Source of the DNA: Hydnum rufescens UP504
Taxonomy: Eukaryota; Basidiomycota; Agaricomycetes; Cantharellales; Hydnaceae
NCBI GenBank assembly: GCA_014904985.1
Contig: MU128963.1
Location: 200,243-264,242 of the forward strand
Direction: 5' to 3'
DNA length: 64,000 nt
Shown here: positions 38,441 through 49,048 of the stretch, one piece after another
Layout of the letters: each line of letters begins with the position of its first letter
How positions within the stretch are numbered: the first letter of the stretch is position 1
Notes under the pieces: generated by a model
What the model saw: the letters and a program-made list of their open reading frames with translations, nothing else
What the model was told of the DNA's origin: nothing
Database searches by the model: none
Program-made: the position numbers and the translations under genes

Positions 38441-41400
38441 TTACGAAAGTCCCAGGCATGCTTTCATTGAGGGCCTGCGGAAGAATGTGTAGAGGTGCAG
38501 CAGGAGAGACCAGCTGAGTAGAACCTGTTCCTCAGTGAAGCGCCAATTAAATGGGTCAAGTGGAACCGCGAGAATTAAGACACATCCACCACTACATCCA
38601 ACAGCAATCCGAGGGTGAGTTTGATGGCCCGACACATGGATCTCAGTGGAGAGGGAATAATGTAGAGGGATGTAACATATACGTCTGGTGTTGCTGTCTT
38701 CTTCCCGCTCCACTTGTATCCATCCATCATGAAAAACGTAGAACCAGATGAGTGGTGTCAGGCTTACAAAGGATGTAGAAGTCACTGGGATGAGCCAGAG
38801 AGGTGAGAAGGAGGATGAGAAGTCAAATCCCAAGTCAAGGTCTCAACCCCTGCATGTGAGATCAAAGTATGACCATCCAAGGAATATTCAATGGTGGTAA
38901 CAAAACCAGAATGACCTTTCAGTTTGGCAATGGACATGCCAGATGTGGCATCCCACAATCGTAGAGTGTGATCATTTGAACCTGATGCCAGGTGCAATCC
39001 ATCTGGTGAAAATGCAATGGTAGTAATGGAGTGAGAATGGCCTTCCAGTGTTGCAATGGAGGTACCAGATACACCATCCCACAATCGGATAGTATAATCA
39101 TAGGCACCTGATGCTAGTCGCAGTCCATCTGGTGAAAATGCAACAGTTGTAATGGACCTGGAATGGCCTTCCAGTTTTGCAATGGATCTGCCAGATATAG
39201 CATCCCATAATTGTAGAGTGTGATCATCAGAGCCTGATGCCAGGCGTGATCCATCAGGTGAAAATGCAATGGCCCTAACCCAACTAGAGTGGCCTTCCAG
39301 TTTTGCACTGAATGTCCTGGACATGGCATCCCATAATTGTACAGTATAATCAAAGGAGCCTGAGGCCAAGGTGAATCCATCTGGTGAAAATGCAAGACTC
39401 CTGACAAAACCAGAATGGCCTTCTAGTTTTGTGATGGATACACCAGATAGGACATCCCATAATCGTATGGAATGATCATCAGAGCCTGATGCCAGGCACA
39501 GTCCATCAGGTGAGAATGCAAGAGTGTTAACTGAATCAGAATGACCCTCCAGTTTGGTGATGGACATGCCAGATATGCCATCCCACAATCGTAGGGTATG
39601 ATCATTGGAACCTGATGCCAGGTGTTTCCCATCATGTGAAAATGCAATGGCCCTAACCCAACTAGAGTGGCCTTCCAGTTTTGCAACAGACACACCAGAT
39701 ATGGCATCCCACAATTGTACAGTATGATCATGGGAGCCTGATGCCAGGTGCAATCCATTGGGTGAGAAAGCAACAGCCCTAACCACATCAGAATGGCCTT
39801 CCAGTTTTGCAATAGAGGCACCAGACACAGCATCCCACAATCTTAGGTATGATCATCTGAGCCAGATGCCAGGCACAATCCACTGGGTGAAAATGCAACA
39901 CTCCTAACTGAATGAGAGTGACCTTCTAGTTTTGTGATGGACATGCTGGATGTGGCATCCCACAACTGCAGACTATGATCATCAGAGCCTGATGCCAGGT
40001 GCAATCCATCAGGTGAAAATGCTACAGTCATCACCCAACCAAAATGGCCCTCCAGTTTGGCAATGGATGCCCCAGATGTGGTATCCCATAATCGTAGTGT
40101 ATGATCATCAGAGCCTGATGCCAGGCGCAATCCATCAGGTGAAAATGCAACAGTCCTGACCCAGCCAGAATGACCTTCCAGTTTTGCAATGGACACACCA
40201 GATCTGGGATCCCATAATTGTACAGTATGATCATAGGAGCTTGATGCAAGGCACAATCCATCAGGTGAAAAGGCAATGGTGCTAACTGCACCAGAATGGC
40301 CCCACAAAGTACTCAAGTTCTGAGGCCATTCAGGCTCTATGCCTTGGAGCACCCTGATGCAATCCTTTCCATCTTCACAATATGCTTGGGACAGTGCAGT
40401 GTTCCCTGGGGTGAAAGGCAATGCAGAATGATATACATGCAGTGCACTCCCTCTTATCACTTCCCCATGTGCAAGAATGAATCGATGTGAATCAGAGAGG
40501 ATTGTTGCAACAATTGCCTTGCATTTCGAACTTTTCTGTGACCGGAATCACTGGGCAATTAGCCACAACACCGATGATCAAATAAGAAAAGTACACATAC
40601 CGCCCAGCGGTGTGCATCCTGAATCGAACTTAGAGCACGAGGGACTTCCCCAATCAGGCTCAATGCTTCCAACCACCATAAAATCGACCGCATCGTGAAC
40701 CACTCCAATGCCTCCATCATTCTCTTCTCCCCGAACTGCACACGCGATAGATGTGACGTCCAGTACCGACATGCGTACTGAACCTCCGGTGACAGTGCCT
40801 CTCTCACTTTTTCCTCAAATCCATCTACTTCCTCATTGAGCAGCGATGGATCCGAGATTCCAGCTACGTCCCGCTTTAAATGTCGCGCCATGAGTTCGAA
40901 GCATCGGATAGCATGCCGCAGTTCTTGTTCTGGGCATAGGAACGATCACGAACTCCTGCATAGAACATCGCGAGGCATCCGTGATGAACTCGATAAATGA
41001 GGGGTGGTAGACCCGAGGAGCCTCGTGAATATCGGAAGGGGGGACGATGACTGAGTGAAGATGACGTAAAGCTAGGCTTCGACAACTGCGTATTTCGTAT
41101 AGAACGAAGTCTAGCCAGCGAATGCAACGGGAGCGGCTCGCGCAACAGCACGATGCTCCCGATGACGATTTGAAACCGCTTGCAGAATTTCTCGATCGTT
41201 ATATACGGAAAGGGAATTGCGGAGCTACCCCCATGTAGAGCTCGTCCAGCTGCGAATATGGCTTGCACTCCGGCTGTTCGGAGGTGACTCGGCTATCAAG
41301 TATACGCATTCAGGTGTCCATCGAGGATTTCGCACACGATACGTCCCCGATGAAAGCGGATGTGCTGTAGCTGCATAAACGAATAGCCTCCAGACTTCTC

Positions 41401-42417
41401 TACCAAAGAGTCCATCTCAACCTCCGTGGTCCAATCCGCAGGCATCGTAAGACCGAGTTTCGCCGGGATTTTTGCTAATTCAGTTGAGACTGTAAAGCCG
41501 GATGTCTTGTTGAAAGACCGAGGCATCAATATCGTGAAGGAACATCCTCGCCAGGTTCCGGAGCTTCGTTGAACACAGAGGATAGGTGAGGTTGGGGACG
41601 GCTCGTGATCAAGATCCGTAAGAAAGGTATTCGGATCAGGTGTGCAAACACAAGTCGCAATATATCTACAGCACCCTTTTCCTCGCATTCGTCGAGGGCA
41701 TCAAGGATAATAAGTATTGGGCGCCGCGGGGATTGATGTGGAGAAGGGGCTTCAAGATTAATTCCTGAAGCTGAGACGACAGTTCCTTTCGCCCGACTGT
41801 CGAATCTTGTCTCAGGGCTCCACGATGACCTCCTTGAACGCGCTGTCTGAATGCGCGAGTTGGAAGGCGAGTGTCGGTAGTACAAGGCTCGGATCCCGTA
41901 AATGTTCATCGCTTCGAGAAAAGAAGAAACTGCACTCCTAGCATGACATTTTTTTGCGCTTGTTCTGCGACGGTTTTCGCGATAGTCGATTTACCGATGC
42001 CAGCGAGCCCAGTGAGCCAGAAGACAGGTGGTCTTTCGTTATTCGCACTCTCGGACCATGACTGAATCTGCTTCAACATGGCGACACGTGTGCCCTCGAG
42101 ACACGAGGACGGGGCGTCCTTGCGGACAGAGTTGTGGGCCGCATCTAGGGCGCACGAGGAAGATTCATTGAAAGGAAAGCATCGGAAGATCGCGGACGGT
42201 CTGGAAGAACATTGATTAGGGATAAGTACTGTAAATACCTGAGGGAGCGAGTGACTATTACCGTAATGGAAATGGACAACGCCTGCACGACTACTAATAC
42301 CACCATTCATGCCATCTCTCCCTGCGACCAATATCTAAGGACAAAGGCGTATGAGGGTGAGGGCCGGAACGAGAGAACGAAGGGCGACTCGCTCATATTA
42401 GAGAAAGGGTTGTGCAT
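38441..42417 (-). pseudogene. NACHT-WD40 NLR-like protein 2, heavily frameshifted
   Basis: The homologous start is ATG at 42417-42415 (MHNPFSNMSESPF), followed by RAGVVHFHYGNS and LAGIGKSTIAKTVAEQ (about 41,960-42,020). Walker B is ILIILDALDECEE (about 41,680-41,720) and the sensor is ILITSRPQPHL. The NACHT part is split over at least five frames between 40,890 and 42,200. The WD40 array (40,290-38,850) has twelve repeats. It is broken near 39,845, where two bases are missing within the string AATCTTAGGTATGATC. The tail changes frame again near 38,830 and ends DPFNWRFTEEQ... at 38,441. So many independent breaks make it a pseudogene rather than an error-bearing gene. Confidence 0.88.
38850..40290 (-). 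repeat. WD40 repeat array of NLR2, 12 units of 126 bp
   Basis: There are eleven regular repeats and one degenerate last blade (YSLDGHTLISHAG). The fourth is interrupted by the frame break at about 39,845. Unit variants after GHS include GAV, GWV, HSV, DVV, SWV, DSV, GFV, RSI and HSI. Confidence 0.9.
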
Positions 42418-45132
42418 CGTAATCAACAGGTGCGGCCGCACCCCTGCGAAGATTGGTTAAAAAGATTCACCGCCAATTCGAGGTCGAAGATATGATCCAA
42501 GCAGCGTTTACAATCAGGGAATATGGTTTGGAGTGCAGGCAGGAGAGAGCGATCGATAACCGGACGCAGCCGGAGAGCACGTTTTCAATAAGTCCAGTCA
42601 TTACGTATTTGGTCCATGCGAGTCCGTATTCATAGGCCAATTTTATGTTGGAATTCCAAGTGCACACTCATCCTACTTGAAAACTCGCGGACCGGTACCT
42701 CTCTTAGCAACATCATGGTATCAAACGTATAGAAACAGCGTGGAGCCTTGGAGGCTTGCTTGTCTGACTCCACCGCGCCTCCAAACTTGAGGCACCAACA
42801 AGTAACCTACAACTATTTTCCTGGCAAGGTCTAGGCAAAGTCTGGAGTTTTCAAAGTTTCATAGAAACCCCTGTGAGCAAGGTACACTTGGGGCTATTGA
42901 TTGAATGGGTAAACTTACACCATCGCGATAGGTACTCTTGAAACCGATACAGTTGTAGTGAAAATTGGCCTGACTGTCCAGGCTCAATTAATCTACGAGG
43001 TTTTGGGCGCCCCAATCGTTACTCCTCGTCGGCATATTCCGTGGGGATTTAATCACTCAACGCCAAACCAAATTATAGTACAAAGAGCAGGGGAACTTCC
43101 GTGAGGCCGGGCATTGTGATGGCACTCTGTAGGCCCCGTCTGCTGCGCGGAGATGAGAATGGCTGTGAGGGTGCCACCGCACCTCTTTCCGTGCATGGGG
43201 ACCGAATGTTAGGTACTAATAGTGAATTGCCTTATTTGGTAGTGGAAGTACATCAAACCTGTTGCAGGGACACCCTGCAGAGCGCGTTCACCGGGCTGGG
43301 CTCATCAGGGATTTCAAGGACAGCCCGCACCCCGTCCGTTGCACTAGTGGATTAACGATTAATTTCATTCTTTCCCTAATTTGGCAGGCTGTGAAGATAC
43401 ATCTGACGGACGGCACCGGGAACATCAATAAGGGCGACAAAAAGAATCCAGAGCTTTGGTAAGATTAAAATACACGGAAAGTGCCGAAAACGGACGTGGG
43501 AATAAGACTGTCGTATCATTTGGGGTGTCGACGGCGGAAAATTGCCTGAGGCAGCTCTGATTGCTTTTCGCAGCGATATCCGCCTTAGATCTTCACCATC
43601 CATCACACTGGACTGTCAAAAACACTGAAATCGATGGGAATTTCATCCGAGACATATGTCGAATTTATGCGCAAGACATGTGATGACCTCGGTGTCGAGT
43701 TCGTCCTAGAGTGCATTGGAGCTGCTGCCTGATAAGGAATAAATGACTCAGGTACTCAGGGCAAGGCGCATTGAAAAATGCCATAGTAAAAGGCCAACAA
43801 AGTTGGTAGTATCGTGGTCTGTTTTCTCTCCTTCGCTATTCTGTTCATAAACTCATATGTCGATAGGTCTATTATCCGGTATTTGGAAGTTTGGACGATC
43901 ATTATTATCTTCAGCAGATGAATTGCATTTATCATCTCGCCTCCCCGTCCGAATAACACGGATGTGGCCCTGTTTTTGTAAGCGTGGTATCCCCCCGCCA
44001 AAGACGTAGAAGGCTTGAACGTAAACTTCCATTATGTGTACCACAAGTTGTGCCCTCCCACTTATCTGATTCCTGGCATGGATGCAATAATATTCCCCAC
44101 TAGCATTTGTTTTATATCCCCTGTGCCTCCTTTCTCCTACTTCTTCCCTCGAAGGTACCATAGATGTGCCCACCTTTGCTGGCGATAATCTGCTGCATGG
44201 GATCATGATATCTATTCTCCCTTGCATGCCTCTCCCTATCACAAAATGCGTGAGAATATACAATCAACTCTCGGATCACAGTGATCATGCCGGCCAACAG
44301 GGATGGTTATTAATCGGTGCAATATTCCTGTTTTCCATTAGAATACTAACAAATGCCGCTGTTACTGAAATGTGAAGCCTACCTGGTCGATTTTTGCAAT
44401 ATTCTTCCTGATACAAGGTCGGTGGGTGCCTCATTGCAGACCCCCTTGCGAACGACGGCACTTGGGTTTTCTCCATAGACATTGACTCCATCTAAGAGCA
44501 TAACAAATGGGCATATTCCATTCAGCACTGATTCGATCATTCTGTGATAAACTTGATATCACACACCCCGTCGTTCGTGGCTTGTTTTGCACCTTTCCCA
44601 GAGTGCCTAGCATGGTTGGATGTGGTGACCCCTTCAATCCCAAGTGCATCGTATAAATTTAGGATTGAGTGGTTGAGGGGCGGTTGTGTGTGTGACATTG
44701 CAAGCGAGAAGAATTCTGACACTGATGTTAGAGATAAGGTATATTTAGCGCCAGCCCTGGTTCAGACCGAGTTACTCTCTAGGCATTGCTTCACACCCCT
44801 GTACCAGGGGAGGCATTGCAGAATCCGTGAGCAATAGAAGACCGACAGTTGTGTGCAACTTACTGCTGATTCGGTCCATCACAGGTGAATGTTTGTAAGT
44901 ATGAATCGATACATTCAGAGCAAGGGGAGGTGGAGTGGAATGGGATGTTGTGGTGTGATCTCATCGGCCGCAAAATTCGCAGAAAGTGTCGGATCGTCAG
45001 GAGTAGATTAGGGAGTACATATAAGCACAGTCATGGGAAGGCATTCTTCATGCCTTTGAGTTTGAGTGATTATGGTTACATCAGGAGAACCCCATGACAC
45101 CGTGGATTTTATAGAGAGGGATATCTAGCTTG
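42418..45132. repeat. NLR2 5' flank, module G, NLR3 3' flank
   Basis: At 42,418-42,480 the sequence matches the NLR1 and NLR3 5' flanks (CGTAATCAACAGGTGCGG, then GATTCACCG). At 42,500-43,490 I see nothing recognisable. Module G follows at 43,500-44,400; its minus strand reads RIDIMIPCSRLSPAKVGTSM. Weak similarity to the NLR 3' flanks runs from 44,770. Modules A to F found in the other two duplication units are missing here. Confidence 0.5.
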
Positions 45133-48100
45133 CTAGCAGAATGCACCCTTAAGGCTTCGCAAGACCTTGCGGAAGTCCCAGGTGCGCTTTCCACTGAGGC
45201 CATCGTGACTTTTGAGAGATGGGTGTGGAAGGGCTGCAGTGGGCACTGGCCGGGCATAAACCTCTTCCTTGCTGAAATGCCAATTAAATGGGTCAAGTGG
45301 AATGGCAAGAATTATCACGTCACCACTTGTACATCCCATGGCAACTCGAGGCTGGGTTTGATGACTTGAAGCAAGGATGTCAGTGGAGGGGTGTAGTGTG
45401 ATGGTATGTAGCATAGACGTCTGGTATTGCTGTCTTCTTGGCATTCCACATTGATGCAGTGACCATGAAGGGACCACAGAAGTGGTGTTGAGGTCACAAT
45501 GGGCCCTTGGGTTGCAAAGGATGGGCCAGAGGGAAGGCAAGAGGGAGGTTGTGAAGCTAAATCCCAAGCAAAAGTCACTCCCCCTGCATGGGAGATCAAA
45601 GTTTGACCATCCAAGGAATATTCAACAGTGGTAACAGGATGAGAATGGCCTTCCAGTTTTCTGATGAGTGCACCAGATATGGCATCCCACAAGCATACAG
45701 TATGATCATTGGAGCCTGATGCCAGGTGCAATCCATCAGGGGAAAATGCAATGGTGGTAACCAAACCAGAATGAGCTTCCAGTTTTGCAATGGATGTACC
45801 AGCTTTGGCATCCCACAGCCGTACAGTGTCATCATCAGAGCCTGATGCCAGGCATCCATTGGGTGAAAATGCAATGGTCCTAACTGAACCAGAATGGCCT
45901 TGCAGTTTTGCAATTGACACACCAGATATGGCATCCCATAATCGTAGAGTACAATCAGAGGAGCCTGATGCCACATGCAATCCATTGGGCAAAAATGCAA
46001 TGGTCCTGACAGAATCAGAATGACCTTCCAGTTTTGCAATGCATGCTCCAGATATGGCATTCCACAACCGGAGGGTGTGATCATAGGAGCCTGATGCCAA
46101 ACATGATCCATTGGGTGAAAATGCAACAATGCTAACCCAATTAGAATGGCCTTCCAGTTTGGCAACAGACAAACCAGATATGGCATCCCACAATTGCACA
46201 GTATGATCATTGGACCCTGATGCCAGGTGCAATCCATCATGTGAAAATGCAATGGTGCTAACCCAACCAGAGTGGCCTTCTAGTTTTGCAATGGAAGCAC
46301 CAGATACACCATGCCATAATCGTACAGTATAATCAGAGGAGCCAGATACCAAGCACAACCCATCAGGTGAATATGCAATGGTCCTGACCCAACCAGAATG
46401 GCCTTCCAGTTTTGCAATGGACATCCCAGACATGGCATCCCATAATCGTACAGTATCATCAGAGGAGCCTGAAGCCAGGTGTAGGCCATCAGGTGAAAAT
46501 ACAATGGTGCTAACCCACCCAGAATGGCCCTGCAAAGTACTCAAGTTCTGTGGCCATTCAGACTCCATGCCTTGGAGCACCCTGATGGAATCTGTTCCAT
46601 GTTCACAATACACTTGGTACAGTGCAGTGTTCAGTGGGGTGAAAGGCAATGCAGAATGATACACCTGTAGTGCACTTGCTCTTATCACTTCCCCATGTGC
46701 AAGAATGAATCGATGTGAATCAGAAAGGATTGCCACAATGGTTGAATTGCATTTTGAACTTTTCTGTCATCAGAATCATTGGTCAATCAGCCACTCCACC
46801 CATAATACAAATAAGAAATACACATACTGCCCAGTCATGTGCCCCCTGAATTGAGCTTACAGCACTAGAAATACCCCCAATCAGACTCAATGCTTCCAAC
46901 CACCATAAAATTGACCCCATAGAGAATGACTCCAGTGCCTCCATCATTCTCTTCTCCCCAAACTTCACGTATGATAGATGTGACACCCAGTACCGGCATG
47001 CATACTGAACCTCCGGTGACAATGCCCCTCTCACTTTTTCCTCAAATCCATCAACTTCCCAGTTGTAGAGTGATGGATCCGAGATACCAGCTACGTCCCG
47101 CTTTAGATGCGTTGCCATCAGTTCGATGCATCGGATGGCGTGCCGCAGTTCCTGTTCCGGTAGAGGAACAATAACGAACTCTGGCATAGAACATCGCAAG
47201 GCGTCCGTGATAAACTCGATAAATGAAGGGTGGTAGATGCGAGGCGCCTCGTGAATATCGGAAGGGGGGACGATGACTGAGTGAAGATGACTTAAGCTAG
47301 CCTCAACGGCGCGTGTTTCGTACTGAACGAACTCTGCCAGCGAATGCAACGGGAGGGGCTCGCGCAACAGCACGATGCTCCCGACCACGATTTGAAACCT
47401 CTTCACAGTTTCTTGATCGTTATACACGGAAAGGGAATTGCGGAGCACCCCCAGGTAAAGCTCGTCCAGCCGCGAATATAGTTTCACTCCGGCCTGTCGG
47501 AGGGACTGGTTATCAAGTATAAGCCTTAGATGTTTCTGAGGGTCTCGCACACGATCGTCCCCAATGAAGCGGATCGCCGTCGCCGCGTAAACGAACAGCT
47601 TCCCGGTCTTCCCTACGAGTGAGTCCATCTCGGTCTCGGTCACCCAATCCGTAGGCATCGCAAGATCAAGATTTCCCGGAATTTTCGCCAATTCAGTGGA
47701 GATGTAAAGCCGGATGTCTTGCTCAACCACGGATGCTTCGATATTGTGAAGAACCACCGTCGCCAAGTTCGAGACTTTGTTGAACACAGAGGATAGGTGA
47801 GGTTGGGGACGGCTCGTAATCAAGATCCGTAGGAAAGGTATTCGGATTAGGTGTGCAAACACAAGTCGCAAAATATCTGCAGCACCCTTTTCCTCGCATT
47901 CGTCGAGGGCGTCAAGGACAATAAGTATTGGGCGCCGCTGGGGATTGATATTGAGAAGCGGCTTCAAGATTAATTCCTGAAGCTGAGACGACAGGTCCTT
48001 TCGCCCGACCGTCGGATCTTGTCTCAGGGCTTTCACGATGACCTCCTGAAACGCAATTTCTGAGTGCGCGAGTTGGAAGGCGAGTGTGGGTAGCACGAGT

Positions 48101-48620
48101 CCTGGATCCCGTAAACGTTCATCGCTCCGAGAAAAGAAGAAACTGGCACCCAGCATGGCATTCTCTTGCGCTTGTTCTGCGACGGTTTTCGCGATAGTCG
48201 ATTTACCGATGCCAGCGAGCCCACTGAGCCAGCATACAGGTGGTCTTTCGCCATTCCCACTCTCTGACCACGATAGAATATCCTTCAATGTATCGACACG
48301 AGTGCCCTCCAGACATGAGGATAGTGCATCCCTGCGGAGAGAGTTATGGGACGCATATAGTGCGCGAGGAAGATCCCTTAAAAGGGAGGCATCAGAAGAC
48401 CTCGGGCTCCCTGACAGAACATTGGTTATGGATAAGTACTGTAAATACCTAAGGCAGGAGTATTACCGTAATAGATATGGACATCCCCTGCACGACCACC
48501 AGTACCACCGCCTACGCCATCACCCCCACGACCAATAACTGAGGGAAAACAGGTATGAGTTGGGGACCAGAAGGAAAGATTGAACGGGAACTCGCTTATA
48601 TTAGAGCCAGGATTTTGCAT
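45133..48620 (-). CDS. NACHT-WD40 NLR-like protein 3 (most intact copy)
   Basis: The start ATG at 48620-48618 gives MQNPGSNISEFPFNLSFW and then GRGGDGVGGGTGGRAGDVHI. A 501-residue open NACHT frame (48,288-46,783) contains LAGIGKSTIAKTVAEQ (about 48,180-48,235), ILIVLDALDECEE (about 47,885-47,925) and RILITSRPQPHLSS. An intron GTATGT...GACAG (46,827-46,764) joins it to a 473-residue WD40 frame. That frame has eight repeats, seven regular and one degenerate. The sixth repeat lacks one codon (FSPNGCLASG). A one-base shift near 45,385 separates the WD40 frame from its conserved tail (SSHQTQPRVAMGCTSGDV, DPFNWHFSKEE), which ends at 45,133. The join between the glycine-rich segment and LSGSPRSSDAS is unresolved; a short intron ending GGTATTTACAG is possible. 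Likely role: cytosolic recognition protein. Confidence 0.93.
45600..46535 (-). repeat. WD40 repeat array of NLR3, 8 units
   Basis: Seven regular 42-residue repeats (one of 41) and one degenerate blade. The array is shorter than in NLR1 (11) and NLR2 (12), although the flanking NACHT and tail are clearly orthologous. Confidence 0.92.
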
Positions 48621-48942
48621 CGTAATCGGCAGGTATGGGCCCCACCCCTGGCCACAGCAGTTAAAAGGATTCACCCGCCGATTCCAAGGGGAGACGACAC
48701 GGGCAACGCCCAATCGGGATATATCAGACTGTGATCTACACCGACTCGTGGGCTCGGAGCGCGCCAATCCACCTCCTCGGCATATTCCGCTCCGGCGAAT
48801 GATCTGTTCTTAGTTGACTTGAAAAATATCGGGATGAGCGAGGGTCCGGTCCCGACACCAAAGAATGCGACGTCATCTCCCGTGAAATCCAAGTTGATGC
48901 TATATTCCATTCCAACGTACTCCCTACATTTGTATATCATGG

Positions 48943-49048
48943 CATCAGCAAAATCAATTGTGCTTCGGAGGCTCCGAAGTCTTGGAAGTCCAGCTTCTGG
49001 CGCTTCGAAGACCTCGAAGGCTCCGGAGTACAATTGAGTTTGCTGATG
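48943..49048. mobile_element. 106-bp foldback MITE-like insertion
   Basis: The ends are inverted repeats: CATCAGCAAAATCAATTGT on the left and the complement of ACAATTGAGTTTGCTGATG on the right. The inner part is also largely self-complementary (CTTCGGAGGCTCCGAAG). It is flanked by TGG on both sides (48,940-48,942 and 49,049-49,051). The paralogous site in copy I (30,821-30,840, TGTATATCTTGGAAGC) lacks the element, so the insertion followed the duplication. Confidence 0.85.

Noticed and set aside
48447..48480. 28-33-nt introns between the Gly-rich stretch and NACHT in the three NLRs (GGTAA...GGTATTTACAG)
   Set aside because: Too short for normal basidiomycete introns, and splicing them does not join the Gly-rich frame to the NACHT frame.
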